Below are positions 1-8,200 of a DNA stretch of 14,434 nt, in pieces; the stretch's first letter is position 1, and every line of letters begins with the position of its first letter. The stretch is from Acidobacteriota bacterium (lineage in GTDB: Bacteria; Acidobacteriota; Terriglobia; Terriglobales; Acidobacteriaceae), in NCBI GenBank assembly GCA_021805955.1, contig JAJZDO010001025.1:1-14434 (forward strand), read 5' to 3'. The notes beneath the pieces were generated by a model. The model made no database searches. It saw only the letters and a list, made by a program, of their open reading frames with translations, and was not told the DNA's origin. Position numbers and translations under genes: made by a program.

Positions 1-2364
1 CAAGGCAATTGCGCCCAAATCCAGTTGGAACAATCGTGATCCCTGCCGGCACTGGAGGTAATAGTCGCGCTTGGGCATGGCGCTCTGGAGTATTTGTAAT
101 TGCCGGGCATTTAAGCCAAAGGACTGGTAGACCTTTTTAGACCTTTCCTCCAGGGCCGCCGCGTTGGGTAGAAAGATTCTGGTCAGGCAGCTTTCGATGA
201 TCGCCGGGGCAATGGTGCTGTCGGCAATGTCCGCCAGGGACTGGGTGGCAAAGATCACCGCGACGTTCTTTTTCCGCAACACCTTGAGCCATTCGCGTAT
301 GCGCGCCGCAAAGGCCGAATCGGTCAGATACATCCAGGCTTCATCGAGTATCAGCAGTGTCGGAAAACCCTGGCTGAATCGCCCTTCGAGTTTATGGAAC
401 AGGTACGTCAATACCGGCAAGAGCACGCGCGGCGAATGCATCAGGTGCTCGGTCTCAAAGACCTGCCAAAAACCTTCCGAGAGAGTTTCGTGATCCGCAT
501 CCAGAAGATGGCCATACGGGCCAGAAAGGGTAAAACTTTCCAACACCTGCCGAACGCCGACATCCTGCACCAGGTTCCGCAAAGTCGTCATTGTGCGCTG
601 GTTCGTCGGCAGGGATTTTAAATTGTTCAGGGCCGACCAGAGTTCCTGTTTGAGTACGGGTGTGGCGGGCAAGCCTTCACGCCCCAGCAAATCCAGGAGC
701 CAATCCTGTGCCCACGAAAGTTCGGCTTCATTATCAATATGGCCCAACGGCTGAAAGCAAATGGCCTGCTCGGCCGTGATTGCTGGCTCTGCGCCAGTTT
801 GACGTTCCGGCGAGCCGTTATTGTGGGAATTACCAGCATGGCTGTCGGTGTTGTTCTGGCTGCCGATGGGATAGAACGTGCCGCCCATGGCATAAGTCAT
901 GGCGCGCGAACTGGCACCCTTGTCAAAGATAAACACCCGGGCATTGGGGTAACGCAAAAACTGGCAGGCCAGTAAATTCAGCAACGTCGATTTGCCGGCA
1001 CCCGTCGGCCCGACGATCAGCGTATGGCCCACATCTCCCTGGTAGATCGACAGACGAAATGGTGTTGATCCCGCAGTTCGTGTCTGCAATAACGGCGGGC
1101 CATTCAAATGTTTGCACCAGTCTGGCCCGGACCAGACGCTGCTGGCCGGCATCAGGTCACAGACATTTAATGACGAAATCAGCGGTCTGCGTACATCGGC
1201 ATAGCCGTGTCCCGGCAGACTGCCCAGCCATGCCTGCATGGCATTGAAGCTTTCGATCTGCGAGACAATTCCCTGGCTATCGACCACCTGCTGAACGGCG
1301 CGGGCCTTATCAATGGCTGCGGATTCACTTTCATCCCAGACGGTGACCGTCAGCGTAAAGTGCCCAATAGATACGTAATCGCCGCCCAATTCCTGCAACG
1401 CCGCATCGACATCGGCCGCCTTATTAAGTGAATCCGAATCCTCCAGGCGGCTTTCCTGTTTCATGACCGCTTCTTTCAGCAGCGTCACCATCCCCTTGCG
1501 TTTGGAAAACCACTGCCGGCGGAGTTTGCCAAGATGTCCGGTTGCCTGCACCTTGTCCATGGGCAGATAACGTGCCACCCAGCGGTAGGCCAGTGGCAAT
1601 TCATTTAAGCCATCCAGCAAGCACGGCAGGGTCTGGCCGATGTAGGTGCGTATGGAGAGAGTTTTTAAAAAATGCCGGCCCAGCTTGGGACTCAAACCCC
1701 CGGTCAGCGGCGCGTCGGTGAGCATTTCATCCAGGTAAAACGGCTGCTGTGGCGTCTTGATCTTCAGTTGACGGTCCGACACGCAGTCGTGCAGGTAGCT
1801 CAAGGTTCCATCATCATCCAGCGGTGTGACCTCCGGCATGAAATTGGAGAGCAAGTTGACCATCTGGGTGATCTGACCCAGATAGGTCTCATAGGAAGCC
1901 CAGTAGGAAACGCCGGCTTTATCCTCCGGCTTTTCGATTAACGCACTGGTGAGTGTCCGCACCTGTTCTTCCGGCGGCAGGTAAGTCAGCGTCAGGTAGT
2001 ATGTGGATTCAAAGTGGTTCCCCTGGTGCGTAAAGGCCTCCCGGCGTTCCCGGTCAATGGCCGCGGCGATGGAATTGGGAAAGGAGTTTTCGTTTTTGCT
2101 CATGTACGATTGGGCCTCCCTGCGGTTGGCTTCGACATGGACGCACCAGCCTGAACCCAAGCGCTTGAGCACATTGTTCAGGCGGGCTCGGATCGCCATG
2201 AGTTCGTAGGGTACAGCGCTGTCCGTGTCGGGTCCGCGGAAGCGGATCGTACGCGCAAAGCTCCCATCCTTGTTCAGAATTACTCCCGGCCCAATTAAAG
2301 CGGCCCAGGGCAGGTAGTCGCTTAATCGCCGGGCGTGTTTTTGATATTCGCTTAGATTCCACAT
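1..2364 (-). CDS. trbE: TrbE/VirB4-family conjugal transfer ATPase (3' end outside window)
   Basis: This is the ATPase that powers pilus assembly and substrate transfer at the inner-membrane base of a type IV secretion (conjugation) channel. I translated the minus strand from ATG 2364 to base 1: 788 uninterrupted codons, with no stop reached, so the C-terminus is missing. The N-terminus (MWNLSEYQKHARRLSDYLPW, then a GVILNKDGS stretch) is typical of TrbE. The Walker A is GPTGAGKST at residues 452-460 and the Walker B is LLILDEA at 670-676 (D674, E675), followed by an ATQ motif near 706-708. An Asn/Ser-rich insert at about residues 504-532 sits between the Walker A and the FQPLGHID block and is not usual for the family. 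A weak ribosome binding site (GAGTGAAG) precedes the ATG. The 92 bases separating it from trbD hold no gene that I can see. Family assignment is firm; the symbol assumes Trb rather than VirB naming. Confidence 0.95.
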   Translation of the reverse strand, partial: MWNLSEYQKHARRLSDYLPWAALIGPGVILNKDGSFARTIRFRGPDTDSAVPYELMAIRARLNNVLKRLGSGWCVHVEANRREAQSYMSKNENSFPNSIAAAIDRERREAFTHQGNHFESTYYLTLTYLPPEEQVRTLTSALIEKPEDKAGVSYWASYETYLGQITQMVNLLSNFMPEVTPLDDDGTLSYLHDCVSDRQLKIKTPQQPFYLDEMLTDAPLTGGLSPKLGRHFLKTLSIRTYIGQTLPCLLDGLNELPLAYRWVARYLPMDKVQATGHLGKLRRQWFSKRKGMVTLLKEAVMKQESRLEDSDSLNKAADVDAALQELGGDYVSIGHFTLTVTVWDESESAAIDKARAVQQVVDSQGIVSQIESFNAMQAWLGSLPGHGYADVRRPLISSLNVCDLMPASSVWSGPDWCKHLNGPPLLQTRTAGSTPFRLSIYQGDVGHTLIVGPTGAGKSTLLNLLACQFLRYPNARVFIFDKGASSRAMTYAMGGTFYPIGSQNNTDSHAGNSHNNGSPERQTGAEPAITAEQAICFQPLGHIDNEAELSWAQDWLLDLLGREGLPATPVLKQELWSALNNLKSLPTNQRTMTTLRNLVQDVGVRQVLESFTLSGPYGHLLDADHETLSEGFWQVFETEHLMHSPRVLLPVLTYLFHKLEGRFSQGFPTLLILDEAWMYLTDSAFAARIREWLKVLRKKNVAVIFATQSLADIADSTIAPAIIESCLTRIFLPNAAALEERSKKVYQSFGLNARQLQILQSAMPKRDYYLQCRQGSRLFQLDLGAIAL

Positions 2365-2456
2365 AGACGCTTCACTCAATAATCTAATGACCAATGAACC
2401 GGCCGGCTCTGCCAGCCTCAAAATCCAAGGAGTTCCTTATTTCCGGCCACCGTCCT

Positions 2457-2729
2457 TCAGCTTTCCAGCCACGTCGGCTCTTTGACATGCGACCGGAAAA
2501 TCTCAAACCAGTCCGGATCATGCCGGGTCAGGACCAATGCAGTGCCATGGAGCACGATTCCCAGCGGAAACCCCAGCCACCACACATGCAGGCCCATGCC
2601 CAGCACCAGGGCGGTGGTGCCGTTGAGAATCCCAAAGGCCCGTGGTACGCCGCCCAGCAAGACCGGCTGCGTGAGCGATAAGTGCAATGGCACTTCAAAG
2701 CCTTCGATCTTGTCCGTTGAAGGAGTCAT
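2457..2729 (-). CDS. trbD: TrbD/VirB3-like conjugal transfer protein
   Basis: This is a small inner-membrane component of the conjugation apparatus that works with the VirB4-type ATPase. The 90-residue product has the TrbD pattern: an N-terminal block near residues 13-31 (PLHLSLTQPVLLGGVPRA), a hydrophobic membrane-spanning stretch at about 32-68, and a C-terminal block with RHDPDWFEIFRSH near 69-81, equivalent to the DPQFFEV-type motif of the family. Its ATG (2729-2727) overlaps the TGA of trbC (2731-2729) by one base in a TGATG junction, which indicates translational coupling. Its size and its position between trbC and trbE match the standard order. The call rests on pattern and synteny. 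Confidence 0.9.
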   Translation of the reverse strand: MTPSTDKIEGFEVPLHLSLTQPVLLGGVPRAFGILNGTTALVLGMGLHVWWLGFPLGIVLHGTALVLTRHDPDWFEIFRSHVKEPTWLES

Positions 2730-3070
2730 CAGAACCCCGCTCCGCCGTCAAAGCCAAAAAAGCTCACACCAAAGCTGGTGGCCGTCACGGCAATCGATAC
2801 GCCCAGCAGGACGCCCAGAATGCGCCGCATCCCGGCGCCTTCGGAAAACGCAAAGCCAAAACCGAGCATGACAATTGACAATATGCACAGGGCCTTGGCC
2901 ACCGGCCCGGTGAAGCTGGCCAGGATACGGGCCAGCGGGGTTTCCCAGGGGAGTGGCGCTCCGCTGCCGCCGCCGAAGGTGGAAGCCTCGGAAAGGCTGG
3001 CATAGCCCAGCAGCACCGCCGAAGCGGCCAGAGAGCCAAGGCAACGCCGAATACGAGAGAGCAAGTTCAT
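2729..3070 (-). CDS. trbC: TrbC/VirB2-like pilin precursor
   Basis: This is the major subunit of the conjugative pilus, exported to the inner membrane before assembly. The 113-residue product starts MNLLSRIRRCLGSLAAS, a positively charged n-region followed by a hydrophobic segment and a likely signal peptidase site after the SEAS at about residues 28-31. Two hydrophobic helices follow, at about 50-72 and 80-103, separated by a short charged loop (EGAGMRR), which is the TrbC/VirB2 topology. The reading frame stays open up to ATG 3154. I chose 3070 because AGGAG lies at 3077-3081, six bases from this ATG, and because this start gives a proper signal peptide. It appears to be the first gene of the leftward operon. 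In classical trb clusters trbB precedes it, and that gene is absent here. Confidence 0.9.
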   Translation of the reverse strand: MNLLSRIRRCLGSLAASAVLLGYASLSEASTFGGGSGAPLPWETPLARILASFTGPVAKALCILSIVMLGFGFAFSEGAGMRRILGVLLGVSIAVTATSFGVSFFGFDGGAGF

Positions 3071-3076
3071 GGGGTT

Positions 3077-3081
3077 CTCCT
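3077..3081 (-). promoter_or_regulatory. Ribosome binding site of trbC
   Basis: Minus-strand AGGAG is spaced six bases from ATG 3070. It decides the start of trbC against the longer reading frame beginning at 3154, which has no such site and would begin essentially at the predicted transcription start. Confidence 0.85.
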
Positions 3082-3095
3082 GAAAAGAATCAACC

Positions 3096-3154
3096 GTCAG
3101 GCCGTGGTGATGACGCTTGCAGCCTGACAATGCCAACAACTTTAATGTCATCAC
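3096..3154 (-). repeat. Two interlocked inverted repeats in the trbC leader (possible pseudoknot or operator)
   Basis: On the plus strand, GTCAGGC (3096-3102) pairs with GCCTGAC (3122-3128), and GTGATGAC (3107-3114) pairs with GTCATCAC (3147-3154). Both are perfect. The arms alternate A-B-A'-B', so both stems can form together only as an H-type pseudoknot: 8-bp and 7-bp stems with loops of 18, 7 and 4 bases in transcript order. The region sits between the predicted transcription start (about 3155) and the trbC ribosome binding site. It could be an RNA control element for trb expression, or overlapping DNA operators for a repressor. The repeats are seen directly; the function is inferred. Confidence 0.5.
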
Positions 3155-3161
3155 TCATACC

Positions 3162-3189
3162 ATTATACCCTAACAAATACCGAAATCAA
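3162..3189 (-). promoter_or_regulatory. Sigma70-type promoter driving trbCDE
   Basis: Read on the minus strand there is a -35-like TTGATT (3189-3184), a 16-base spacer and a perfect TATAAT -10 box (3167-3162). Transcription would start near 3155, giving a leader of about 85 bases before the trbC ATG. It lies in the gap between the divergent trb and AlbA_2 genes, where a promoter is expected. Confidence 0.65.
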
Positions 3190-3230
3190 GTTACTGTGGA
3201 AAGAACCGGTTTTGCCTCCATGGTAAAAGC

Positions 3231-3286
3231 GGATTGCGATGCAGGCTGGCACGGAAAAGGGGGCGAGTTAGTCGTGGGATTGCGAT
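3231..3286 (+). repeat. 10-base direct repeat GGATTGCGAT, two copies
   Basis: GGATTGCGAT occurs at 3231-3240 and again at 3277-3286, 46 bases apart start to start, upstream of the AlbA_2 gene. Two same-facing sites in a regulatory gap could be protein-binding sites, but with only two copies chance cannot be excluded. Confidence 0.3.
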
Positions 3287-3420
3287 CGGTGGGCGACAAT
3301 AGCGTTGGAATGGTGTGGATGTCGCCAAGACCGTTGTGGGTGTCTGGCAATCGAAAAATAGTTCTTGATACTGCTGGTTTGACGTTGACAGGTAGCGATG
3401 GGTAGACAGAATGGCGGATT

Positions 3421-4977
3421 ATGAATACATCGGAACTAAAAAAGTTGCTCCATGCCGGTGAATGGAAGGACATCGAATTCAAAGAAGCCCGCACGGACGT
3501 TCCCAAATCCGCCTTTGAGACGGTCTGTGCATTCGCCAATACCCACGGCGGGCACCTGGTCTTCGGAGTCGCCCAGCGCAGCCACGCCTATGAAGTAACC
3601 GGCGTTGAAAACCCGGAGAAAATCCAGAACGACTTTCTCTCCGTTCTGCACGCAGATGCCAAGATTAATCATGACGTTGATGTCACCGAGCAACGGCTGC
3701 ATATCGCCGGCAAAACAGTGCTGGTCTTTCAAATCGCTGAGAATCAGCGGACGCGCAAGCCGGTCTATCTCGACGGCGATATCCGCCGTACGTTCCTGCG
3801 TAAAGGCAGCGGCGATTACAAGGCACAAATGCAGGACATTGAGCGCATGCTGCGCGACGCCGCCGTTGACCGTTGGGACGGCCAGCCGTTTGAACGGGTC
3901 GCGCTTAAAGAAGCATTTGATGCCGGCAGCCTTGCCTGGTATCGCAGCCGCTTTCATCAGGCCAATGCCGGTTTTAATCCCAAACAGCCGGATCGGGACT
4001 TTCTGTACCACTGGGGTTTTCTGATCAAGCAGGGCCGACGGTTTCTGCCAACCCGCGCCGCGATCATGCTCTTTGGATCGCCTTTGGCAATTCACTAGCT
4101 TATCCCCCGGCCGACACTGGATGTGCAGTTCCTCGGGTATTCCACCGGCGATGCCCTGCCGGAAACGCGCTGGATTGACCGGATTGTCTGCGAAGACAAC
4201 ATCATCCAGGCGTGGGAACAACTGGTCACCAAATACCGGTTCTTTATGCCCAAGCCATTTCGGGATATTGACCCGGTAACGCTCGGCCGGCGCGATGATC
4301 CGCCCGGCTTTCGGGTATTCCGCGAGGCGGCGGTGAATCTGCTGATCCACCAGGACTACGGCGATCATTCGCGCAAGGCAGTCATCAAGTTTTTCCGTGA
4401 TGGAATCCAGTTCTGGAATCCCGGGGATGTGTTCGGCGACGACAGCCGCCTTTGGGAGCCTGGCGAAAAGGAAGTGCGCAATCCATCCATTGCCATGGCC
4501 ATGCGGCGGATCGCCATGTGCGAACAGGCGGGCACTGGTTTGCGTATGATGCGTGAAGCGTGGCGGAAGCTTGGCCACCCGGTGCCCAATTACAAGAATG
4601 ACCGGGCCGGAAAAGCCTTTGAGTTTTTCATCCCTGAACTGGATAAAGAAGTGGACATGGCGTCAGACTTGGTGAAGGCCATGTTTGGCGTGTCTTCGCA
4701 GGCTAAGGCATCGGTCGAGGCCCATGATGAGGCCCATGACCACCTAAGTGAAGTTGAGCGAAAAATCATTTCCGCATGTAAAGACGCACCTCGGAGTTCG
4801 CCAGAACTCCTGGCACTACTCGGTTATGGAAATCGTACTGGTAATCTCAAAAAGGCCCTTAAACGGCTGCGAAATATTGGCTTCTTGGAGTTGACCATTT
4901 CGGGAAAGCCCAGAAGTAAGAACCAGCGATATCGTCTGACTGCCAAAGGGCGCCGGGCAATGCAGTCGATGGCGTGA
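3421..4977 (+). pseudogene. AlbA_2 / RecG-like (Schlafen AAA_4 type) transcriptional regulator, interrupted by an amber codon
   Basis: This is one 518-residue reading frame broken only by an in-frame TAG at 4096-4098 (codon 226). Before the stop is an AlbA_2/Schlafen-AAA_4 domain at about residues 10-135 (EFKEA at 19-23, FANTHGGHLVFGV at 38-50, IRRTFLRKGSG at 121-131). After it comes the GHKL-like domain seen in so-called RecG C-terminal helicase annotations (REAAVNLLIHQDY at 301-313, EQAGTGLRMM at 368-377), then a C-terminal winged helix at about 442-518. Relatives usually carry a polar residue where the TAG lies, just before the PRP motif, so a Gln CAG to TAG change is the simplest origin. 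No other frameshift or stop is seen, so the lesion is recent, a sequence error, or suppressed. Restart at GTG 4123 is possible but lacks a ribosome binding site. Proteins of this family are thought to be regulators or defence-associated ATPases. The start at 3421 follows an in-frame stop at 3403-3405 and has only a weak GGCGG site. Confidence 0.8.
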
Positions 4978-4978
4978 A

Positions 4979-5007
4979 TTGACACCAACGGAAAATAACT
5001 GTGAAAT
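4979..5007 (+). promoter_or_regulatory. Candidate promoter of the defence operon
   Basis: A consensus TTGACA (4979-4984) lies 17 bases from TGAAAT (5002-5007), a 4/6 match to the -10 box. It starts just beyond the stop codon of the AlbA_2 gene and about 95 bases ahead of the HTH gene, so it would transcribe the whole downstream operon. It is predicted from consensus only. Confidence 0.5.
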
Positions 5008-5011
5008 GGTA

Positions 5012-5032
5012 GCTCGTTAACCCGCGACGAGC
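5012..5032 (+). repeat. 6-bp inverted repeat in the operon leader
   Basis: GCTCGT (5012-5017) and ACGAGC (5027-5032) flank nine bases, just downstream of the candidate promoter. This is a plausible operator, possibly for the small HTH protein encoded next, or a weak RNA hairpin. It has no following T-run, so it is not an intrinsic terminator. Confidence 0.35.
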
Positions 5033-5048
5033 GGCAGAGATAACCTGT

Positions 5049-5070
5049 CCTTTCCTCGGTAGACGGAAGG
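5049..5070 (+). promoter_or_regulatory. Hairpin overlapping the ribosome binding site of the HTH gene
   Basis: CCTTTCC (5049-5055) can pair with GGAAGG (5065-5070) with one bulged T and a nine-base loop. The 3' strand contains most of the Shine-Dalgarno AAGGA (5067-5071), which lies six bases before ATG 5078. If formed, it would lower translation of the first gene and, by coupling, of the adjacent helicase. The stem is short, so the effect is uncertain. Confidence 0.35.
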
Positions 5071-5077
5071 AATACAA

Positions 5078-5266
5078 ATGGCCAAGCAAATGCGAGACCC
5101 GGTGATGACCATCGACGACCTGGCGGTGTATCTGAAACTCTCCACGTCGACGCTCTACAAGCTGTGCGCCGAAGGAAAGGTGCCGGGCCAGAAGGTTGGT
5201 CGGCACTGGCGATTTCACAAGGCACTGATTGATCAATGGTTATGCGAACGGCGGGAGACACGCTGA
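5078..5266 (+). CDS. Excisionase/MerR-type helix-turn-helix DNA-binding protein
   Basis: The 62-residue product is almost entirely one HTH_17 (excisionase-family) DNA-binding domain. MTIDDLAVYLKLSTSTLYKL at residues 10-29 holds the helix-turn-helix, followed by the wing-like GKVPGQKVGRHWRF (33-46) and a closing helix ending in IDQWL. The start is well supported by AAGGA six bases upstream. Its TGA (5264-5266) is directly followed by the ATG of the large helicase (5267), so the two are translationally linked. The likely role is transcriptional control of the defence operon by binding its leader. The alternative is a recombination directionality factor of the mobile element, since the same fold serves as Xis, but no integrase lies in the window. 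Confidence 0.85.
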   Translation: MAKQMRDPVMTIDDLAVYLKLSTSTLYKLCAEGKVPGQKVGRHWRFHKALIDQWLCERRETR

Positions 5267-8200
5267 ATGGATGTTTTTGATCTACGCGACCGGCTCATTG
5301 GCGAATACAGCAATTATGTAAGGAGCTTTCTCCATATACGCGACGAAAGGCTTCGCGCCTTTGTGGAGCAAGAATTACGTAACGGCTCGTTGTGGCCGGA
5401 GCCGCTGATTCAATTGAATCCTTCGTTTGAGCCTGGCAAACTCATTGATGAACTGGTCGAAAACGGTACCCTACACGCGGAGTGCGGGAGAATATTTCGG
5501 GTGGGCAAATCTGAGCAAAACCCGAGCGGCCTTCCATTGCGACTGCATAAACATCAAGAAGATGCAATTCTCACAGCACGGAAAAAAGAAAATTATATTC
5601 TCACAACCGGCACTGGATCAGGTAAAAGTCTCGCCTACATCATTCCCATTGTAGACCATATTCTGCGGCGTGGTGCCAGCCGCGGCATCCAGGCGATCAT
5701 CGTTTATCCGATGAACGCATTGGCCAACAGCCAGTTTGGCGAACTGCAGAAATTCCTTGGGATCGGCTGCTCGAGCAATCAGTCGGTGCGTTTTGCTCGT
5801 TACACCGGCCAGGAAAATGATGATGAACGGCAAAGCATTTGCCAGAACCCTCCTGATATACTCCTGACCAATTACGTCATGCTCGAACTGCTCCTAACCC
5901 GCAACGATCGCGGAGAGAAAAGTTTGCTCGATAGTGCAAAGGGCCTTCAGTTCCTTGTCTTGGATGAATTGCATACATACAGGGGGCGGCAAGGAGCGGA
6001 CGTGGCGATGCTCATCCGTCGCACACGTGATCGTCTGGCCGCCGATGCGCTCCAATGCGTGGGCACATCTGCAACAATGGGATCTCAGGGCAACGTGCAT
6101 GAACGTCGCAAAGCTGTTGCAGATGTGGGAGCGCTTCTCTTTGGAGCAGCTGTAGTACCGGATAACGTGATCGGCGAGAGCCTGCGCAGAGCGACGTCGG
6201 AAAAGGAGCTCACCGATCCTGGCTTTGTCGCCGATCTTACCAGCGCGATACACCAGAATGGACAACCGGACCGAACACCTCAAAATGAGGACTCTTTCTT
6301 AAACGACCCCTTGGCGATTTGGATCGAAACTACCCTGGGTGTTCAAACCGAACCGTCTACCGGTTTGCTGGTTCGGGCTGATCCCAAGTCGATTGGTGGT
6401 CACAATGGGTTGGCTGCAGAGCTTTCTCGTCTGACACGCATCCCTGCGGACCTTTGCGACTCGGCCATCAAACGCACGTTGCTGACCGGACATCAAATTC
6501 CACCAAAGCATCCCGGCAGACTGCCGCCATTTGCCTTCCGTTTGCATCAGTTCATCAGCCGCGGCGACGCGGTCTACACCACACTGGAGGCACCAGCCGC
6601 AAGACATTTCACGCTAAAGGCACAAGAGTTCAAACCAGGCGACCGACAACGCCGCCTTTTCCCCCTGGCGTTCTGCCGTGAATGTGGCCAAGAATATCAT
6701 CCGGTGCGGGGTGCCCGGTCGGAAAAAATGGGAACCAACGAATATGAAAGAAGAGAACTCAATGACCAACGTAATAACGTGGAATCGAGCGACCAGCTTG
6801 GCTTTTTGGTGGATGCGGACTCCATCGACTGGCCAGATGACCCGGCAAAGTCAATAGAGCGGGTTCCAACTGACTGGCTTGAGAATGTTCGCGGGACGGC
6901 ACGTATCCGCAAGAACAGGCAGCACCTGGTTCCCAGAATTGTAAGAATTGATACGGATGGCCTTGAAACTGCTGACGGCACGAGGCTCCTGTTTATTCGG
7001 TCACCTTTTCCGTTCTGCCCCAAGTGCGGAATTTCCTACAATATCCGACAGCGTTCCGACATCAGTAAACTTGGCATACTGGATATTGGTGGACGCAGCA
7101 CGGCGACAACGATCCTTTCGCTCTCGGCGATCCGGCAGCTCCGCAACGACCCCGAGTTAGCCCGGGAAGCCCGCAAGCTCCTTAGCTTTACCGACAACCG
7201 CCAGGATGCATCCCTCCAAGCCGGACACTTTAATGACTTCGTATCGGTTGCCACCCTGCGTGCCGCTCTGCACCGGGCGGTGGAGAGCGCCGGCGCGGCA
7301 GGAATCCAGCACGATGAATTGCCCCAAAAGCTCTTTGATGCATTGGCTCTACCCTTGGAGGAATACGCTGCCAATCCATCAGTTAAATACGATGCGCTTG
7401 CGGAAACACAAAAGACGCTTCGGCAAGTTCTCGCCCACCGAGTTTACCGGGACTTGGAACGGGGCTGGCGTATCACACAGCCTAATCTCGAACAATGCGG
7501 ACTTCTCCAAATTGAATACCGGTCACTTACAGAGGTCTGCGCCGACGGACAGGAATGGCATGGCTCCCATCCAGCCCTCGCCAACGCCAGCGCAGACGAT
7601 CGCTGCACTGTGGCACGTGTACTGCTGGATCATATGCGGCGTGAGCTGGCGATCAAAGTGGAATATCTGGATCGTGATTTCCTTGAAGCGCTACGGCTTC
7701 GTTCGGAGCAGCGATTGATTCCACCGTGGGCTATGGACGAGGACGAACGACCAACAACCTCTTCGGTATTGTTGCCTTGCCCCAAGAGTTCCGAAGATGA
7801 CAGGCGACAGGCCGTTTATCTCTCTGGGCGCAGCGGGTTTGGCCAGTATTTGCGATATTCGAATCCCTTACAACTCGCGACCAGCCTTACTACCGATGAT
7901 ATTCAGAAAATCATCGGCGATACGCTCCGCGTGCTGGAGCAGGCGGGAATCGTTGCCGAGGTGGAACCGGCCCGCGGGTCCGATTCCGCACCGGCCTACC
8001 AGATACTGGCCGCAGCATTTCGCTGGAAAACGCGGAACGGCAAATCCGCACCAGTGGATCCAATTCGTACACCCCAGGAGCCTGAAAAGGGCCGCCGAAC
8101 AAACCAGTTCTTCGTCGATTTTTACCGAACTGTAGCCCATGAACTCAAATCCGGGCTGCAGGCTCGTGAACATACCGCCCAGGTCGACCCCGCAGAGCGG

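Larger units (their letters stand above)
3071..3420. other. 350-base divergent intergenic region
   Basis: This gap separates leftward trbC from the rightward AlbA_2-type gene. Its left part holds the trb promoter and the leader repeats. The part from about 3190 to 3420 has no gene I can support: no recognisable trbB remnant, tRNA or attachment site was found. It holds a 10-base direct repeat (GGATTGCGAT). A TTGACA at 3385-3390 has no credible -10 partner at the right distance and lies too close to the next start codon. Confidence 0.6.

Noticed and set aside
3130..3405. A plus-strand frame from ATG 3130 that could encode about 91 residues
   Set aside because: It overlaps the trb promoter and leader, lacks a ribosome binding site and resembles no family I know.
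3385..3413. Promoter of the AlbA_2 gene from TTGACA at 3385
   Set aside because: No acceptable -10 box lies 16-18 bases downstream, and it would put the transcription start on the start codon.
3186..3539. A minus-strand frame that might be a trbB remnant
   Set aside because: The translation has no Walker motifs or other TrbB/VirB11 features and overlaps the start of the AlbA_2 gene.
4096..4098. Genome-wide reassignment of TAG to an amino acid
   Set aside because: TAG at 13294-13296 is a well-placed stop for the SNF2 helicase, seven bases before the methylase start, so TAG appears to work as a normal stop here.
3436..4578. A 380-codon open frame on the minus strand opposite the AlbA_2 gene
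   Set aside because: The plus strand has clear AlbA_2, GHKL-like and winged-helix motifs in one frame. The minus frame shows no family pattern and no ribosome binding site. Codon bias of the real gene explains the long shadow.
5012..5070. Intrinsic terminator after the AlbA_2 gene
   Set aside because: Both small inverted repeats lack a T-run and are short; they fit a leader or operator role better.
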